Shown in pieces: positions 15,817 through 25,036 of a stretch of DNA of 25,720 bases. Each line of letters starts with the position of its first letter. Position 1 is the first letter of the stretch. The DNA lies in assembly GCA_002313335.1 (NCBI GenBank), contig DCBC01000053.1, positions 5,659 to 31,378 of the forward strand. Direction: 5' to 3'. The notes beneath the pieces are model-generated. The model ran no database searches, was not told the origin of the DNA, and worked only from the letters and a program-made list of their open reading frames with translations. A program made the translations under genes and the position numbers. Origin of the DNA: Porticoccaceae bacterium UBA1117 (GTDB lineage: Bacteria; Pseudomonadota; Gammaproteobacteria; Pseudomonadales; Porticoccaceae).

Positions 15817-18270
15817 ATGACTAAAAAAATAAAAACTAAAGATCCATTCGCTTCACGAGAAGCTGACAATTACTCTCGGCCTGTTCCAAGTAGGGAGTTC
15901 TTGTTAGACTTTTTAAGTGAAAGTGTTGGGCCACTGACTCACAAAGAAATATGTACCGCATTAAAATTGCATGATGAGGAGCAAATTGAAGCAATGCGTC
16001 GGCGCTTGCGTGCAATGGAGCGTGATGGGCAAGTTGCTCGTAATCGAAGAGACGGTTATGGCACCTTGGATAAACTCAGTCTAGTCAAAGGTAGAGTGAT
16101 CGGTCATCCTGAAGGTTATGGATTTGTAAAACCTGCACATGGAGAAAGTGACGACATTTATCTTTCTAGTACGCAAATGCGTCGCGTGTTTGATGGCGAT
16201 GTGGTCCTTGTTAGAATATCGGGCCGAGATCGTCGAGGTAGGCCTGAGGGTAGTTTGGTTGATGTTGTCGAGCGCAATACAAAACAGCTCGTTGGTCGTT
16301 ACTTTAATGAAAGTGGTATTTGTTTTGTGCGAGCCGACAATCCTCGAATTAGCCAAGACATTCTAATACCTGCCGACAAATCTGGGCAAGCTAAGGCGGG
16401 CCAAATTGTTGTTGTTGATGTGTTGGAACCGCCGTCGCGAAGTAATCTGCCGGTCGGAGCGATTGCTGAGATACTGGGTGATCATCTTGATCCTGGCTTA
16501 GAGGTTGAGATGTCGATCCGTAATTATGGAATTCCCTACCAGTGGAGTACCTTAGTTCAAGCAGAGTCTGCTGAGATTCCAGACGAGGTTACAGACACTC
16601 AATATCGTATTGATTTAAGAGGTACGCCTCTAATTACCATTGATGGAGAAGATGCTAGAGACTTTGACGACGCAGTTTTCTGTCAAGCAAAACCTCGTGG
16701 TGGGTGGCGATTGCTGGTAGCAATCGCTGATGTATCTCACTACGTTACAGTCGGGTCAGCACTAGATCAGGAAGCGTTTGAGAGAGGGAACTCAGTATAT
16801 TTCCCTAACCATGTCGTGCCAATGCTACCGGAGAAACTATCTAATGGGCTCTGCTCTTTAAATCCTGCGGAAGATCGACTCTGTATGGTTTGTGAAATGC
16901 ATATTAGTGCCGAGGGTAACATTACGCGCTATCAATTTTCCGAGGCAGTCATGCATTCTCATGCGCGCATGACCTATTCCCAGGTTGCGCAAATTATCAG
17001 TCAGCAAGATGAGGGAAATAAGTCGGGTATCCGCAAGCAGTTTGCTGCAATTGTGCCCCATATTGACGATCTCAATGATTTATACCAAGTATTAAACAAA
17101 TGTAGAGCAAAGCGCGGAGCAATAGACTTTGATTCTCAGGAAACACGAATTTTATTCGATGGGCAGAGGAAAATTAGTCAGATCATTCCGGTTGAACGGA
17201 CTGCAGCGCACCGATTAATAGAAGAATGTATGCTTTGTGCGAATGTGTGCTCTGCTATGTTTCTTGAGAAAATAAAGATCCCTGCTTTATATAGAGTTCA
17301 TGAGGGACCGAGCGAGGACCGGCTTGGTTCGGTCAGAGAGTTTCTCGCCGAACTGGGAATCGGGCTAGGGGGTGGCGAAGACCCGCAACCTGAAGATTAC
17401 CAGCGCGTCTTGCGCGCAAGTAAACATCGTGATGACGCTGCGGTTATTCAGTCAGTAATGTTGCGTTCTATGAGTCAGGCAGTTTACCAACCGGAAAATT
17501 TAGGACACTTTGGGCTCGCATTTGAAGCGTATACGCATTTTACCTCGCCTATTCGACGTTATGCAGATTTACTGGTGCATCGTGCGATTAGAAGCTTAAT
17601 TAGAGGAAGTAAAAAGGTCTCCAATGTTCACAGGGTTGATGGCGCGAAGTCTCTGCCAACTAACATTATTTATCCCTATGAAGAGGAGCAATTGGAGGCT
17701 ACGGGTGAGCATCTTTCGGTTACTGAGCGACGCGCTGATGAGGCCACAAGAGATGTGGTCAATTGGTTAAAATGTGAATATCTAATGGATCGCGTGGGTG
17801 AGAAATATACGGGTGTAGTGACTGCTGTAACTGGATTTGGATTATTTGTGATGCTTGATGATCTGTATGTTGAAGGTTTAGTACATGTCACTGGTCTGCC
17901 AAAAGATTACTATTATCATGAAGCCTCACAGCACCGCATGATTGGAGAGCGCACGGGTAGAGTTTTCCGTCTAGGGCAAAAATTAACAGTAGGTTTGATG
18001 AGAGTTAATTTAGAAGAGCGTAAGATTGATTTTGAATTAGTTGATGATACCGATCAAAGTGCTGAACAGCCTAGTAGAGATAGAAATACTAAGAAACGCA
18101 AGGGATCCTCTAGCTCCGGCCCTTCCTCTGGTAACGGCGGTAAGCGCGATGCTCGAAATAAGCCAGCCAAGAAAAAAGGGGCAGGCAATGGCGAGCAAGC
18201 AAACGCCAGTAAAAAACGTAGATCAGGCATAAAAAAGACCGCTAAAAAAAAGGCGCCTAAAACGCGTTAA
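15817..18270 (+). CDS. rnr: Ribonuclease R
   Basis: 817 residues. A processive 3'-to-5' exoribonuclease of the RNB family that degrades structured RNA and takes part in rRNA and tmRNA-linked quality control. It has an N-terminal winged-helix domain (about 20-85) and cold-shock-like domains (about 88-255). The RNB catalytic domain carries Asp276, Asp282, Asp284 and Asp285 in TIDGEDARDFDDAV, and the AYTHFTSPIRRYADLLVHR block near 556. An S1 domain follows at about 658-738, and the Lys/Arg-rich tail (745-817) is typical of RNase R. The Shine-Dalgarno is weak, and a possible -10 TATAAG lies at 15794-15799. The stop codon abuts that of the convergent DUF484 gene. No tRNA gene precedes it and rlmB does not follow. 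Confidence 0.96.
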   Translation: MTKKIKTKDPFASREADNYSRPVPSREFLLDFLSESVGPLTHKEICTALKLHDEEQIEAMRRRLRAMERDGQVARNRRDGYGTLDKLSLVKGRVIGHPEGYGFVKPAHGESDDIYLSSTQMRRVFDGDVVLVRISGRDRRGRPEGSLVDVVERNTKQLVGRYFNESGICFVRADNPRISQDILIPADKSGQAKAGQIVVVDVLEPPSRSNLPVGAIAEILGDHLDPGLEVEMSIRNYGIPYQWSTLVQAESAEIPDEVTDTQYRIDLRGTPLITIDGEDARDFDDAVFCQAKPRGGWRLLVAIADVSHYVTVGSALDQEAFERGNSVYFPNHVVPMLPEKLSNGLCSLNPAEDRLCMVCEMHISAEGNITRYQFSEAVMHSHARMTYSQVAQIISQQDEGNKSGIRKQFAAIVPHIDDLNDLYQVLNKCRAKRGAIDFDSQETRILFDGQRKISQIIPVERTAAHRLIEECMLCANVCSAMFLEKIKIPALYRVHEGPSEDRLGSVREFLAELGIGLGGGEDPQPEDYQRVLRASKHRDDAAVIQSVMLRSMSQAVYQPENLGHFGLAFEAYTHFTSPIRRYADLLVHRAIRSLIRGSKKVSNVHRVDGAKSLPTNIIYPYEEEQLEATGEHLSVTERRADEATRDVVNWLKCEYLMDRVGEKYTGVVTAVTGFGLFVMLDDLYVEGLVHVTGLPKDYYYHEASQHRMIGERTGRVFRLGQKLTVGLMRVNLEERKIDFELVDDTDQSAEQPSRDRNTKKRKGSSSSGPSSGNGGKRDARNKPAKKKGAGNGEQANASKKRRSGIKKTAKKKAPKTR

Positions 18271-18972
18271 TTACTCTATGTTGAGTTTTTTAGCATGTAA
18301 ATGATTTGGTAGTAGTAGACTCATTATTTCAGCAATATAGTCGAGGAAGATTGTGCCCATATCTTCAGTATAATAAGTCGATTCACTGTTGCCCAGTGCC
18401 AAGACTGCCAAATTACCTTCATTACGTAATATTACTGCCGCGGCAGATCCTAAAATATTCAGGCTATCATCAAATAGAAAATTCATTTCTGATGCACTTA
18501 GACGACCGCAGGTAGCGCGGACACCGCTAAATACTGAGGGGATTGCTTGCTTAGCTTTGTCTTGCGAAGAAATTTTCGCCAAACTCTTTGGGAGGTCCTC
18601 CAAAGTGCCAAGCAGCGTCAGGCTATAAGCTTCGATACCATAATCCTTTTCCAAGCTATCATAAAGGGACTGCACGAGTTCGCTGAGATTGTTGGCTTTA
18701 AGGAGTTTGGCGACGAGGAGGTTGGTCCTTTCAAACATGGCTTCATTATCGTTAGCAATGGTGTAAAGGCTATCTAGCTGCGCACGCATTTCTTTGTTAC
18801 GATCTCGCAACACCGATAGTTGCCGTTCAACGAGAGAGACTGCACCCTCTGGCTTGTGAGGGACTATCATGGTTTCTAGAATATCCGGGTTCTCATCTAA
18901 AAATGCTGGATGGTCGCGAAGAAAACTCCGGACTTGTTTAACACTGATATCGGTTGATTTATCTTTACTCAT
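18271..18972 (-). CDS. DUF484 family protein (GAF-like)
   Basis: 233 residues. The N-terminal family blocks are clear: FLRDHPAFLDENPDILETM (17-35), then PHKPEGAVSLVERQLSVLRDRN (38-59), followed by a helical segment that may be coiled coil and a GAF-like domain to the end. Function is not established. In gammaproteobacteria it normally sits between dapF and xerC. Its start overlaps the dapF stop by four bases (ATGA), so it is translated with dapF. No xerC follows; instead the gene meets rnr head-on with adjoining stop codons. Confidence 0.88.
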   Translation of the reverse strand: MSKDKSTDISVKQVRSFLRDHPAFLDENPDILETMIVPHKPEGAVSLVERQLSVLRDRNKEMRAQLDSLYTIANDNEAMFERTNLLVAKLLKANNLSELVQSLYDSLEKDYGIEAYSLTLLGTLEDLPKSLAKISSQDKAKQAIPSVFSGVRATCGRLSASEMNFLFDDSLNILGSAAAVILRNEGNLAVLALGNSESTYYTEDMGTIFLDYIAEIMSLLLPNHLHAKKLNIE

Positions 18973-19799
18973 AATTTGATTTGTCCATGAAAGCTAGTGA
19001 TCGCCGCACCACTCATAATAAGTGGATGGCCCTCACCGAGCCAATGAATTGTTAGATTTCCCCCGGTTAGTCCGACGGTGACCGGAGAATCTACCAGTCC
19101 TTTTTGAATCGTTGCTACTGCGGCCGCGCATGCGCCAGACCCGCAGGCTCGGGTCTCGCCTGAACCGCGTTCATGGACTCGCAGTTTAAGATGCCGACGA
19201 TTCACTACTTGTACAAAACCAACATTCACTTTATTGGGGAAGCGTCGATGCTTCTCTAGTTGCGGTCCAATCTTGCTGACTGGCGCCGAATCTATATCGT
19301 CAACAAACATTACTGCATGAGGATTACCCATAGAGATTGCGGCAATCAAAACCGACTGATCGTCTAAGTCAATTGAGTAGCTTTCTGCTCTAAATTCAGC
19401 TTCAAATGGTAAGTCTTTAGGTTCAAACCCTGGAATACCCATATCAACTGAAATTGTATTGTCTTTATTGATACTAAGGCAGATGACGCGATTCATCGTT
19501 TTTACGCGAAAGGATTCTTTGCCAGACAACTTACGATCTCTTACAAACCGAGCTAAACAGCGAGCTCCGTTGCCACATTGCTCAACTTCACTTCCGTCAC
19601 TATTAAATATTCTGTAGTTAAAATCTATATCGGCACTTGAAGGGGGCTCCACAATAAGTAGTTGGTCACAGCCGATACCTAAATGTCGGTCGGCGATACG
19701 CCTTACTGCCGCTGCTGAGAGGCTGACGTTTTGTGTCACAGCATCAATGACGACAAAGTCATTACCCAGGCCATGCATCTTAGTGAACTTCACCCACAT
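18969..19799 (-). CDS. dapF: Diaminopimelate epimerase
   Basis: 276 residues, the usual length. It interconverts LL- and meso-diaminopimelate by a PLP-free two-cysteine mechanism, supplying lysine and peptidoglycan precursors. The N-terminus MWVKFTKMHGLGNDFVVID is typical. The catalytic pair is Cys75 in QCGNGARC and Cys219 in ACGSGACAAAV, and the GNPHAVMFVDD block is at 158-168. It lies 23 bases downstream of lysA and overlaps the DUF484 gene, so it belongs to the lptM-lysA-dapF-DUF484 operon. Confidence 0.97.
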   Translation of the reverse strand: MWVKFTKMHGLGNDFVVIDAVTQNVSLSAAAVRRIADRHLGIGCDQLLIVEPPSSADIDFNYRIFNSDGSEVEQCGNGARCLARFVRDRKLSGKESFRVKTMNRVICLSINKDNTISVDMGIPGFEPKDLPFEAEFRAESYSIDLDDQSVLIAAISMGNPHAVMFVDDIDSAPVSKIGPQLEKHRRFPNKVNVGFVQVVNRRHLKLRVHERGSGETRACGSGACAAAVATIQKGLVDSPVTVGLTGGNLTIHWLGEGHPLIMSGAAITSFHGQIKL

Positions 19800-19822
19800 A
19801 ATAATTTTTAGCTATTAGACGA

Positions 19823-21079
19823 TCAATTGACCGGCAAAAGCTGTTCTCCTCTCGTTAGGTCCTGAATAGTTTCTCGCTGACGAATTAGATAAACACTATC
19901 TTCATCGACCATGATCTCTGGAGCGCGCGGACGGCTGTTGTAGTTTGAACTCATTACAAATCCATAGGACCCTGCAGAGAATAGACACAGGTGATCACCT
20001 TCTTTTACTTTAAGTGGGCGCTCTTTACCTAAAAAGTCCCCGCTTTCGCAGACAGGCCCAACGACATCATAAACCTTCTCATCTAAATCGCTACTGTCTG
20101 AGATAGGCTGTATATCCATCCATGCTTGATACAATGATGGCCTTAACATATCGTTCATTGCGGCATCGACGATGACAAAGTTTTTATGATCATTGGACTT
20201 GATAAATTGCACTTCAGTGAGCAACACGCCAGCATTTGCGGTTATCGAACGGCCTGGCTCTAAAATTAATGTTTCACTGCGTTGTGCCAGTCTTGGCAAT
20301 AATTCACTCATGTAGTCATCGACAGATTGAATAGATTCATCTCGATATCGCACGCCCAAGCCGCCACCAATATCAATATGATTAAGGCTTATTTTTAAGG
20401 CCCCTAGTTGATCAACCAGTATCAGAAGTCTATCCATAGCATCAACAAACGGCGCTACCTCGGTCAACTGCGAGCCAATATGACAATCGATACCAATAAG
20501 GTGGATGTTATCCATTAGGGAGGCATGCTGATAAACAGCCAAGGCATTATTAATATCAATACCGAATTTATCTTCTTTTAATCCTGTGGAGATATAGGGA
20601 TGCGTGTTGGCATTAACATCTGGATTCACCCGAATTGACACAGGGGCTCTCATTGACAGTTCCGAGGCTATTTTGTTGAGTAATTCTAGCTCAGACTCAG
20701 ACTCCACATTAAAGCAGTGAATACCAATCTCTAATGCCCGACGCATTTCCTGACGGGTCTTACCAAGACCCGAAAATACTACCTTACTGGGATCTCCACC
20801 CGCCATTAGAACTCGCTCAAGCTCCCCAACTGACACTATATCAAAGCCGGCACCTAGAGCCGCGAGAGTCTGTAATACGGCAATATTCGAATTAGATTTA
20901 ACTGCATAACAAACCAAGTGAGGCTGCTCACCTAATGCTGTTACGTAGGATTGATAGTTGCGCTCAATCGCAGCCTTACTATAAACATAGCAAGGCGTAC
21001 CGAACTGGTGAGTAATATCTGAGAGAGCGATCTTTTCCATAAATAGATCGCCGTTCTGCCGGCTAATAGTTGTGTGCAT
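19823..21079 (-). CDS. lysA: Diaminopimelate decarboxylase
   Basis: 418 residues. A PLP enzyme that decarboxylates meso-diaminopimelate to L-lysine. The PLP lysine is Lys61 in CYAVKSNSN. Phosphate- and cofactor-binding GGG is at 238-240, EPGR at 274-277, and the active-site Cys344 lies in GPVCESGDFLG. The N-terminal stretch RQNGDLFMEKIALSDITHQFGTPCYVYS matches the family, which supports the ATG at 21079 rather than the internal ATG at 21040. The start follows the lptM stop by six bases without its own clear ribosome-binding site, so translational coupling is likely. Confidence 0.97.
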   Translation of the reverse strand: MHTTISRQNGDLFMEKIALSDITHQFGTPCYVYSKAAIERNYQSYVTALGEQPHLVCYAVKSNSNIAVLQTLAALGAGFDIVSVGELERVLMAGGDPSKVVFSGLGKTRQEMRRALEIGIHCFNVESESELELLNKIASELSMRAPVSIRVNPDVNANTHPYISTGLKEDKFGIDINNALAVYQHASLMDNIHLIGIDCHIGSQLTEVAPFVDAMDRLLILVDQLGALKISLNHIDIGGGLGVRYRDESIQSVDDYMSELLPRLAQRSETLILEPGRSITANAGVLLTEVQFIKSNDHKNFVIVDAAMNDMLRPSLYQAWMDIQPISDSSDLDEKVYDVVGPVCESGDFLGKERPLKVKEGDHLCLFSAGSYGFVMSSNYNSRPRAPEIMVDEDSVYLIRQRETIQDLTRGEQLLPVN

Positions 21080-21085
21080 AAGCGT

Positions 21086-21223
21086 TTAATTGTCTCTAAA
21101 TTGAGAGTCGGCGGTAAAGGTTTCAGCGGTGTCCTTAGGGAGATAAAGATCACCACTATTGCCACACCCACCAAGCGCAACAAGACACAATATTGCCAAT
21201 AGCCCAGCGATATGTCTTTTCAT
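21086..21223 (-). CDS. lptM: LptM/YifL-type small lipoprotein
   Basis: 45 residues from the ATG at 21223, with AGGAA seven bases upstream; the longer frame to 21283 adds 20 residues before the signal peptide and would overlap the promoter. It has a Lys-Arg n-region, a hydrophobic core and the lipobox ALGGC, giving a lipidated Cys near residue 20. The mature start CGNSGDLYLPKD matches the CG-x3-LY-P pattern of LptM, which assists disulfide maturation of the LptD LPS translocon. Its place between cyaY and lysA/dapF is the conserved one. The C-terminal tail is short, as usual. Confidence 0.85.
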   Translation of the reverse strand: MKRHIAGLLAILCLVALGGCGNSGDLYLPKDTAETFTADSQFRDN

Positions 21224-21249
21224 GTTTTTATTCCTAATGATAGGGGCGA

Positions 21250-21255
21250 AGTATA
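21250..21255 (-). promoter_or_regulatory. -10 box of the lptM-lysA-dapF-DUF484 operon
   Basis: TATACT reads on the minus strand about 26 bases before the lptM ATG. A TTGGTC-like -35 lies 18 bases upstream. It faces an identical -10 hexamer on the plus strand for cyaY. Confidence 0.5.
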
Positions 21256-21284
21256 ACGGTAGTGGCAGATTACGACCAAACAAT

Positions 21285-21290
21285 TATACT
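21285..21290 (+). promoter_or_regulatory. -10 box of cyaY
   Basis: TATACT lies 17 bases after GTGGCA (21262-21267, four of six -35 matches) and 39 bases before the cyaY ATG. The two divergent -10 boxes are about 30 bases apart, so their promoters overlap. Confidence 0.5.
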
Positions 21291-21329
21291 GCACCTCTTG
21301 CCGCAAAAAATAAGTATGGAAGAATAACA

Positions 21330-21662
21330 ATGAATGAAGCAGAGTTTAATCAAATTGTCGATGACCTAATGTTCTCTATTGAAGAGACTATTGATGATAG
21401 CGGAGCAGATATTGATTATGAGAACAGTGGCGGTATGCTCACATTAACGTGCGATGTAAACGGATCGCAGATTATTCTGTCCAGACAACCCTCAATGCGA
21501 GAGATTTGGCTAGCTGCACAGTCTGGAGGCTTTCACTTTACGCTACAGAGCAAGGAGCAAGAGAGCTGGTGCAATACGGTTACCGGTGAGCTGTTATCAA
21601 CCATGTTGAGTTCAGCGTGCTTAGCACAATCATCAGAATCAGTTCACTTCGATTTTACTTAG
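21330..21662 (+). CDS. cyaY: Iron donor / frataxin homologue CyaY
   Basis: 110 residues from the ATG at 21330, preceded by GGAAG. The frame is open from 21159, but that extension covers the divergent promoters and is not frataxin-like. CyaY binds iron and modulates Fe-S cluster assembly by IscS. The acidic first helix ([21 protein letters not shown]) and the strand sequence [37 protein letters not shown] are typical. The stop codon overlaps the argH stop on the opposite strand by three bases. Confidence 0.93.
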   Translation: MNEAEFNQIVDDLMFSIEETIDDSGADIDYENSGGMLTLTCDVNGSQIILSRQPSMREIWLAAQSGGFHFTLQSKEQESWCNTVTGELLSTMLSSACLAQSSESVHFDFT

Positions 21663-23086
21663 CGACTGCCGACTTTTTCTAAAGCTCGTGCTGCTGCTGC
21701 TTTAACTTGAGTCGGTGCTGTGCCACCAATATGATCACGGGCAGCTACTGACCCCTCCAGTGTTAGTACTGAGAAGACGTCATTTTTTATTTGATCTGAA
21801 AATTGCGCTAATTCCTCAAGGCTCATATCTGACAAGTCTTTGCTCTCAGCAATACCGTAAGCAACTGCCTTACCAACAACCTCATGCGCATCACGAAAGG
21901 GAATGCCGGTCCCGACGAGATAATCAGCTAAATCGGTCGCTGTAGAGAATCCGCGTTTTGCCGCTTTATACATTTCAGCTTTATTTGCCTCAATAGCAGG
22001 CACCATGTCAGCGAACGCGCGAAGGCAGTCACGAACGGTATCAACGGTATCAAACAAGGGCTCTTTATCTTCTTGATTGTCTTTGTTGTATGCCAATGGC
22101 TGAGACTTCATAAGCGTTAAAAGAGAGACAAGATGTCCATTAACTCTGCCTGTTTTACCGCGGACCAACTCAGGTACATCAGGATTTTTCTTTTGAGGCA
22201 TAATAGATGATCCAGTACAAAATCTATCGGGTAGATCAATAAATTGGAATTGTGCTGAGGTCCAAAGAATTAGCTCCTCCGACATTCGTGACATATGGGT
22301 AAGCAAGATACTGGCGAAGGCGCAAAATTCAATCGCAAAGTCTCTGTCACTGACCGAGTCTAACGAATTTTCAGTTGGTTTATCAAAATTCAAGCTAGTT
22401 GATGTGTGATTGCGGTTAATTGGATAGGTGGTGCCAGCCAGCGCAGCGGCGCCCAGAGGGCAATGATTCAGGCGCTTACGGCAGTCCTTTAGGCGTCCAA
22501 AGTCGCGCTCTAGCATTTCATTCCATGCTAAAAGGTGATGACCAAAAGTGACTGGCTGAGCAGTTTGCAGATGAGTAAAACCGGGCATAATAGTATCGCT
22601 TTCAGCCGATGCTAGCTCAATCATACCTGTTTGTAGTGCACTTAAAAGTAACGCAATAGTATCAATTTCATCTCGTAGCCATAGTCGTATATCAGTGGCC
22701 ACTTGGTCGTTTCGAGATCTGCCGGTATGTAATTTTTTACCTACGTCACCTATTTTAGCTGTCAGTGCGGCTTCAATATTCATGTGCACATCTTCAAGGG
22801 CGATTGACCAGATAAATTTTCCAGTTTCAATCTCGCTAGCAATAGCCTCTAATCCATCGGTGATCGTCTGAGCTTCTGTGTCGGTAAGCACGCCTGCATC
22901 TGATAGCATCCAAGCATGAGCGATAGAGCCGCGAATATCGTGCTTAAAAAGGCGTTGATCAAAGTCTACTGAAGCCGTAAAGCGAGCAACGAATGCATCA
23001 ACTGGTTCATTAAATCGACCACCCCATGACTGATTAATCTGGGTGTTTTGCGTTTTGTCAGCCGCCGACTTTTTAGAAGTGCTCAT
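21659..23086 (-). CDS. argH: Argininosuccinate lyase
   Basis: 475 residues. Catalyses the last step of arginine biosynthesis, argininosuccinate to arginine plus fumarate. The fumarase/aspartase superfamily signature [10 protein letters not shown] is at 292-301. The [12 protein letters not shown] block is at 121-132 and the catalytic-base region [10 protein letters not shown] at 169-178 (His172). An N-terminal extension of about 20 polar residues precedes WGGRF, slightly longer than usual. It is divergent from hemC, a pseudomonad-like arrangement, and convergent with cyaY. Confidence 0.97.
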   Translation of the reverse strand: MSTSKKSAADKTQNTQINQSWGGRFNEPVDAFVARFTASVDFDQRLFKHDIRGSIAHAWMLSDAGVLTDTEAQTITDGLEAIASEIETGKFIWSIALEDVHMNIEAALTAKIGDVGKKLHTGRSRNDQVATDIRLWLRDEIDTIALLLSALQTGMIELASAESDTIMPGFTHLQTAQPVTFGHHLLAWNEMLERDFGRLKDCRKRLNHCPLGAAALAGTTYPINRNHTSTSLNFDKPTENSLDSVSDRDFAIEFCAFASILLTHMSRMSEELILWTSAQFQFIDLPDRFCTGSSIMPQKKNPDVPELVRGKTGRVNGHLVSLLTLMKSQPLAYNKDNQEDKEPLFDTVDTVRDCLRAFADMVPAIEANKAEMYKAAKRGFSTATDLADYLVGTGIPFRDAHEVVGKAVAYGIAESKDLSDMSLEELAQFSDQIKNDVFSVLTLEGSVAARDHIGGTAPTQVKAAAARALEKVGSR

Positions 23087-23121
23087 AGAACTGTTGCCTA
23101 ATTAGTAAACCGAGGAACGCG

Positions 23122-23127
23122 ATTATA
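23122..23127 (-). promoter_or_regulatory. -10 box of argH
   Basis: A consensus TATAAT on the minus strand lies 35 bases upstream of the argH ATG. A TTGAGT-like -35 is present at a long 19-base spacing. Confidence 0.55.
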
Positions 23128-23228
23128 GCCAAACATTAGCGCAATAACTCAAAACTTAGGTATATTCTAAAAATCTTCATTGACCAAGAGGTGAATATCA
23201 ACCAAGAACATCTAATTACTATTGATCT

Positions 23229-23257
23229 CTGACAAAAGTTGCGAAATCGTCGATAAT
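23229..23257 (+). promoter_or_regulatory. Sigma-70 promoter of hemC
   Basis: CTGACA (23229-23234) and GATAAT (23252-23257) are separated by exactly 17 bases, each matching five of six consensus positions. The ATG of hemC is 29 bases downstream of the -10. Confidence 0.7.
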
Positions 23258-23286
23258 GGATGATCTTACTGATATGAGCCGATTCA

Positions 23287-24219
23287 ATGACCGGTACGCT
23301 TCGTATAGCAACTCGAAAAAGCCCTCTGGCGTTATGGCAAGCTGAATTTGTGAAGACCCAACTGCAGCGCCATCACCCTCAGCTAAATATTGAGCTGGTC
23401 ACTATGACGACAAAAGGGGATAAATTACTCGATACGCCATTGGCAAAAATCGGTGGCAAAGGTCTCTTTGTTAAAGAGCTTGAGACCGCGATGCTTGAGG
23501 GTTTTGCTGACATTGCAGTTCATTCAATGAAGGATGTTCCGATGGAATTTCCTGAGGGACTATGTCTGTCAGTGATTTGTGAGCGAGAAGATTCTTCTGA
23601 TGCCTTTGTCTCCAATCACTTTGCAGCGCTGAACGAGTTGCCAGAAAACGCAGTCATCGGAACCTCAAGCCTTCGTCGTCAGTGCCAGGTTCTTGCTCAT
23701 TTTCCCAAGTTACGAGTAAAAGAGTTACGCGGTAACGTAAATACTAGGTTGTCTAAGTTGGATGACGGTCAGTATGACGCGATTATCTTAGCCTCTGCTG
23801 GTTTGATGCGTCTGGATATGGCGGATCGAATTACACAAAGACTAACCTCTAGTATTTCTTTGCCAGCCGGTGGACAGGGTGCAGTTGGCATTGAGTGCCG
23901 CAGTGATGATGCCTTGATTCAGGAACTGATAGCACCCTTACATCACCTTGAATCTGCCATTTGTGTCCGCGCAGAACGGGCCACTAACAAGCACCTTCAA
24001 GGTGGTTGCCAGGTCCCTATCGCCTGCTTTGCAACGCTTAGTAATAATGGCACAACGGTCAATCTGAGAGGGTTAGTGGGTAGTGTTGATGGCAAGCGTA
24101 TACTGCGGGCACACTCTTCAGGTGATGCGGATACTCCCGAAGAACTAGGTATTCAAGTGGCTAAAGATCTGCTGTCGCAGGGCGCTGAAAAGCTATTGGC
24201 TGAGATTTATGACGTTTAA
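23287..24219 (+). CDS. hemC: Porphobilinogen deaminase (hydroxymethylbilane synthase)
   Basis: 310 residues. It polymerises four porphobilinogen units to hydroxymethylbilane in heme synthesis. The cofactor-anchoring cysteine is Cys241 in [14 protein letters not shown]. The catalytic aspartate is Asp83 in [22 protein letters not shown] starts at residue 6, GTSSLRRQ is at 125-132 and [14 protein letters not shown] at 192-205. It is the first gene of hemC-hemD-hemX and overlaps hemD by 11 bases. The Shine-Dalgarno is weak, only GAG near 23275. Confidence 0.97.
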   Translation: MTGTLRIATRKSPLALWQAEFVKTQLQRHHPQLNIELVTMTTKGDKLLDTPLAKIGGKGLFVKELETAMLEGFADIAVHSMKDVPMEFPEGLCLSVICEREDSSDAFVSNHFAALNELPENAVIGTSSLRRQCQVLAHFPKLRVKELRGNVNTRLSKLDDGQYDAIILASAGLMRLDMADRITQRLTSSISLPAGGQGAVGIECRSDDALIQELIAPLHHLESAICVRAERATNKHLQGGCQVPIACFATLSNNGTTVNLRGLVGSVDGKRILRAHSSGDADTPEELGIQVAKDLLSQGAEKLLAEIYDV

Positions 24220-24970
24220 TAGATTGTCAGGTAAACGTTTGTTAGTGATTCGTTCGCGCAGAGATCACGATGAGTTTTTACAACTTGTATCTGAAGCCCA
24301 TGCCAAGGTAGTTTATATCCCAGTAATTGATATTGAGCCGACCATAGAAAGCTCCAAAGTCACAGAGCAAATATTGTCTTTTGACCAATTTGATATCGCT
24401 ATTTTTTCGAGTGTGCATGCAGGCCAAATTGCTATGCAACGATTAGACGAATACTGGCCTATGCTACCGACAAAGATTGATTATTTTGCTATTGGGCGAC
24501 AAACAGCGTCCTTTATAAAGAGCTATGTTCACAAAGTTCATTGTCCGGGCCAAAAGGCAAGTTCAGAAGGTTTGCTAGAAATGTCTGCACTTCAAGATAT
24601 TAAAAATAAGTCAGTCGTTATTTTTCGAGGTGGTACGGGACGCGAACTACTTGGGCAAGAGCTTAACGCACGGGGTGCTCGAGTAGAATATTGCGATATT
24701 TATCGCAGAGTTAGAAACAATGAAAAGCTTCAGTTAGCATATCGACAGCTTGCTGAGACCGACTTTTTAATTGCTCATAGCGGAGAGTTACTGAAAGCCA
24801 TGGGGCCATTGAAAAATCTTGAGCGTTTTGTAAAGGGTAATTTGTTCTCTGTCGTTGTGCCTAGCCAAAGAGTCGCGGAAATAGCTTATAATTTGGGTTA
24901 TGGTTCTGTACTGGTGGCTGAGAATGCGCTACCTGAGTTGATGGTTAAGGCATTACAGCAGAATATCTAA
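24209..24970 (+). CDS. hemD: Uroporphyrinogen-III synthase
   Basis: 253 residues. It cyclises hydroxymethylbilane with inversion of ring D to uroporphyrinogen III. HemD proteins diverge strongly. Recognisable features are the start [35 protein letters not shown] near 60-75, [14 protein letters not shown], and the second-domain stretch [33 protein letters not shown]. Overlap with hemC and position before hemX support the call. The 66-base gap to hemX holds no terminator. Confidence 0.92.
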   Translation: MTFNRLSGKRLLVIRSRRDHDEFLQLVSEAHAKVVYIPVIDIEPTIESSKVTEQILSFDQFDIAIFSSVHAGQIAMQRLDEYWPMLPTKIDYFAIGRQTASFIKSYVHKVHCPGQKASSEGLLEMSALQDIKNKSVVIFRGGTGRELLGQELNARGARVEYCDIYRRVRNNEKLQLAYRQLAETDFLIAHSGELLKAMGPLKNLERFVKGNLFSVVVPSQRVAEIAYNLGYGSVLVAENALPELMVKALQQNI

Positions 24971-25036
24971 ATCAGTAATTTGAGTGAATGAAACCAAAAG
25001 AGTAATTGTAGTCGATGATTAATGGGGGGTATGAAA

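Noticed and set aside
18244..18251. A8 run near the 3' end of rnr as a programmed frameshift site
   Set aside because: A -1 slip would stop within a few codons and only alter the Lys-rich tail; there is no downstream stimulatory structure.
21159..21329. Long N-terminal extension of cyaY
   Set aside because: It covers the divergent lptM/cyaY promoters and part of lptM, and frataxins start at MNEAEF.
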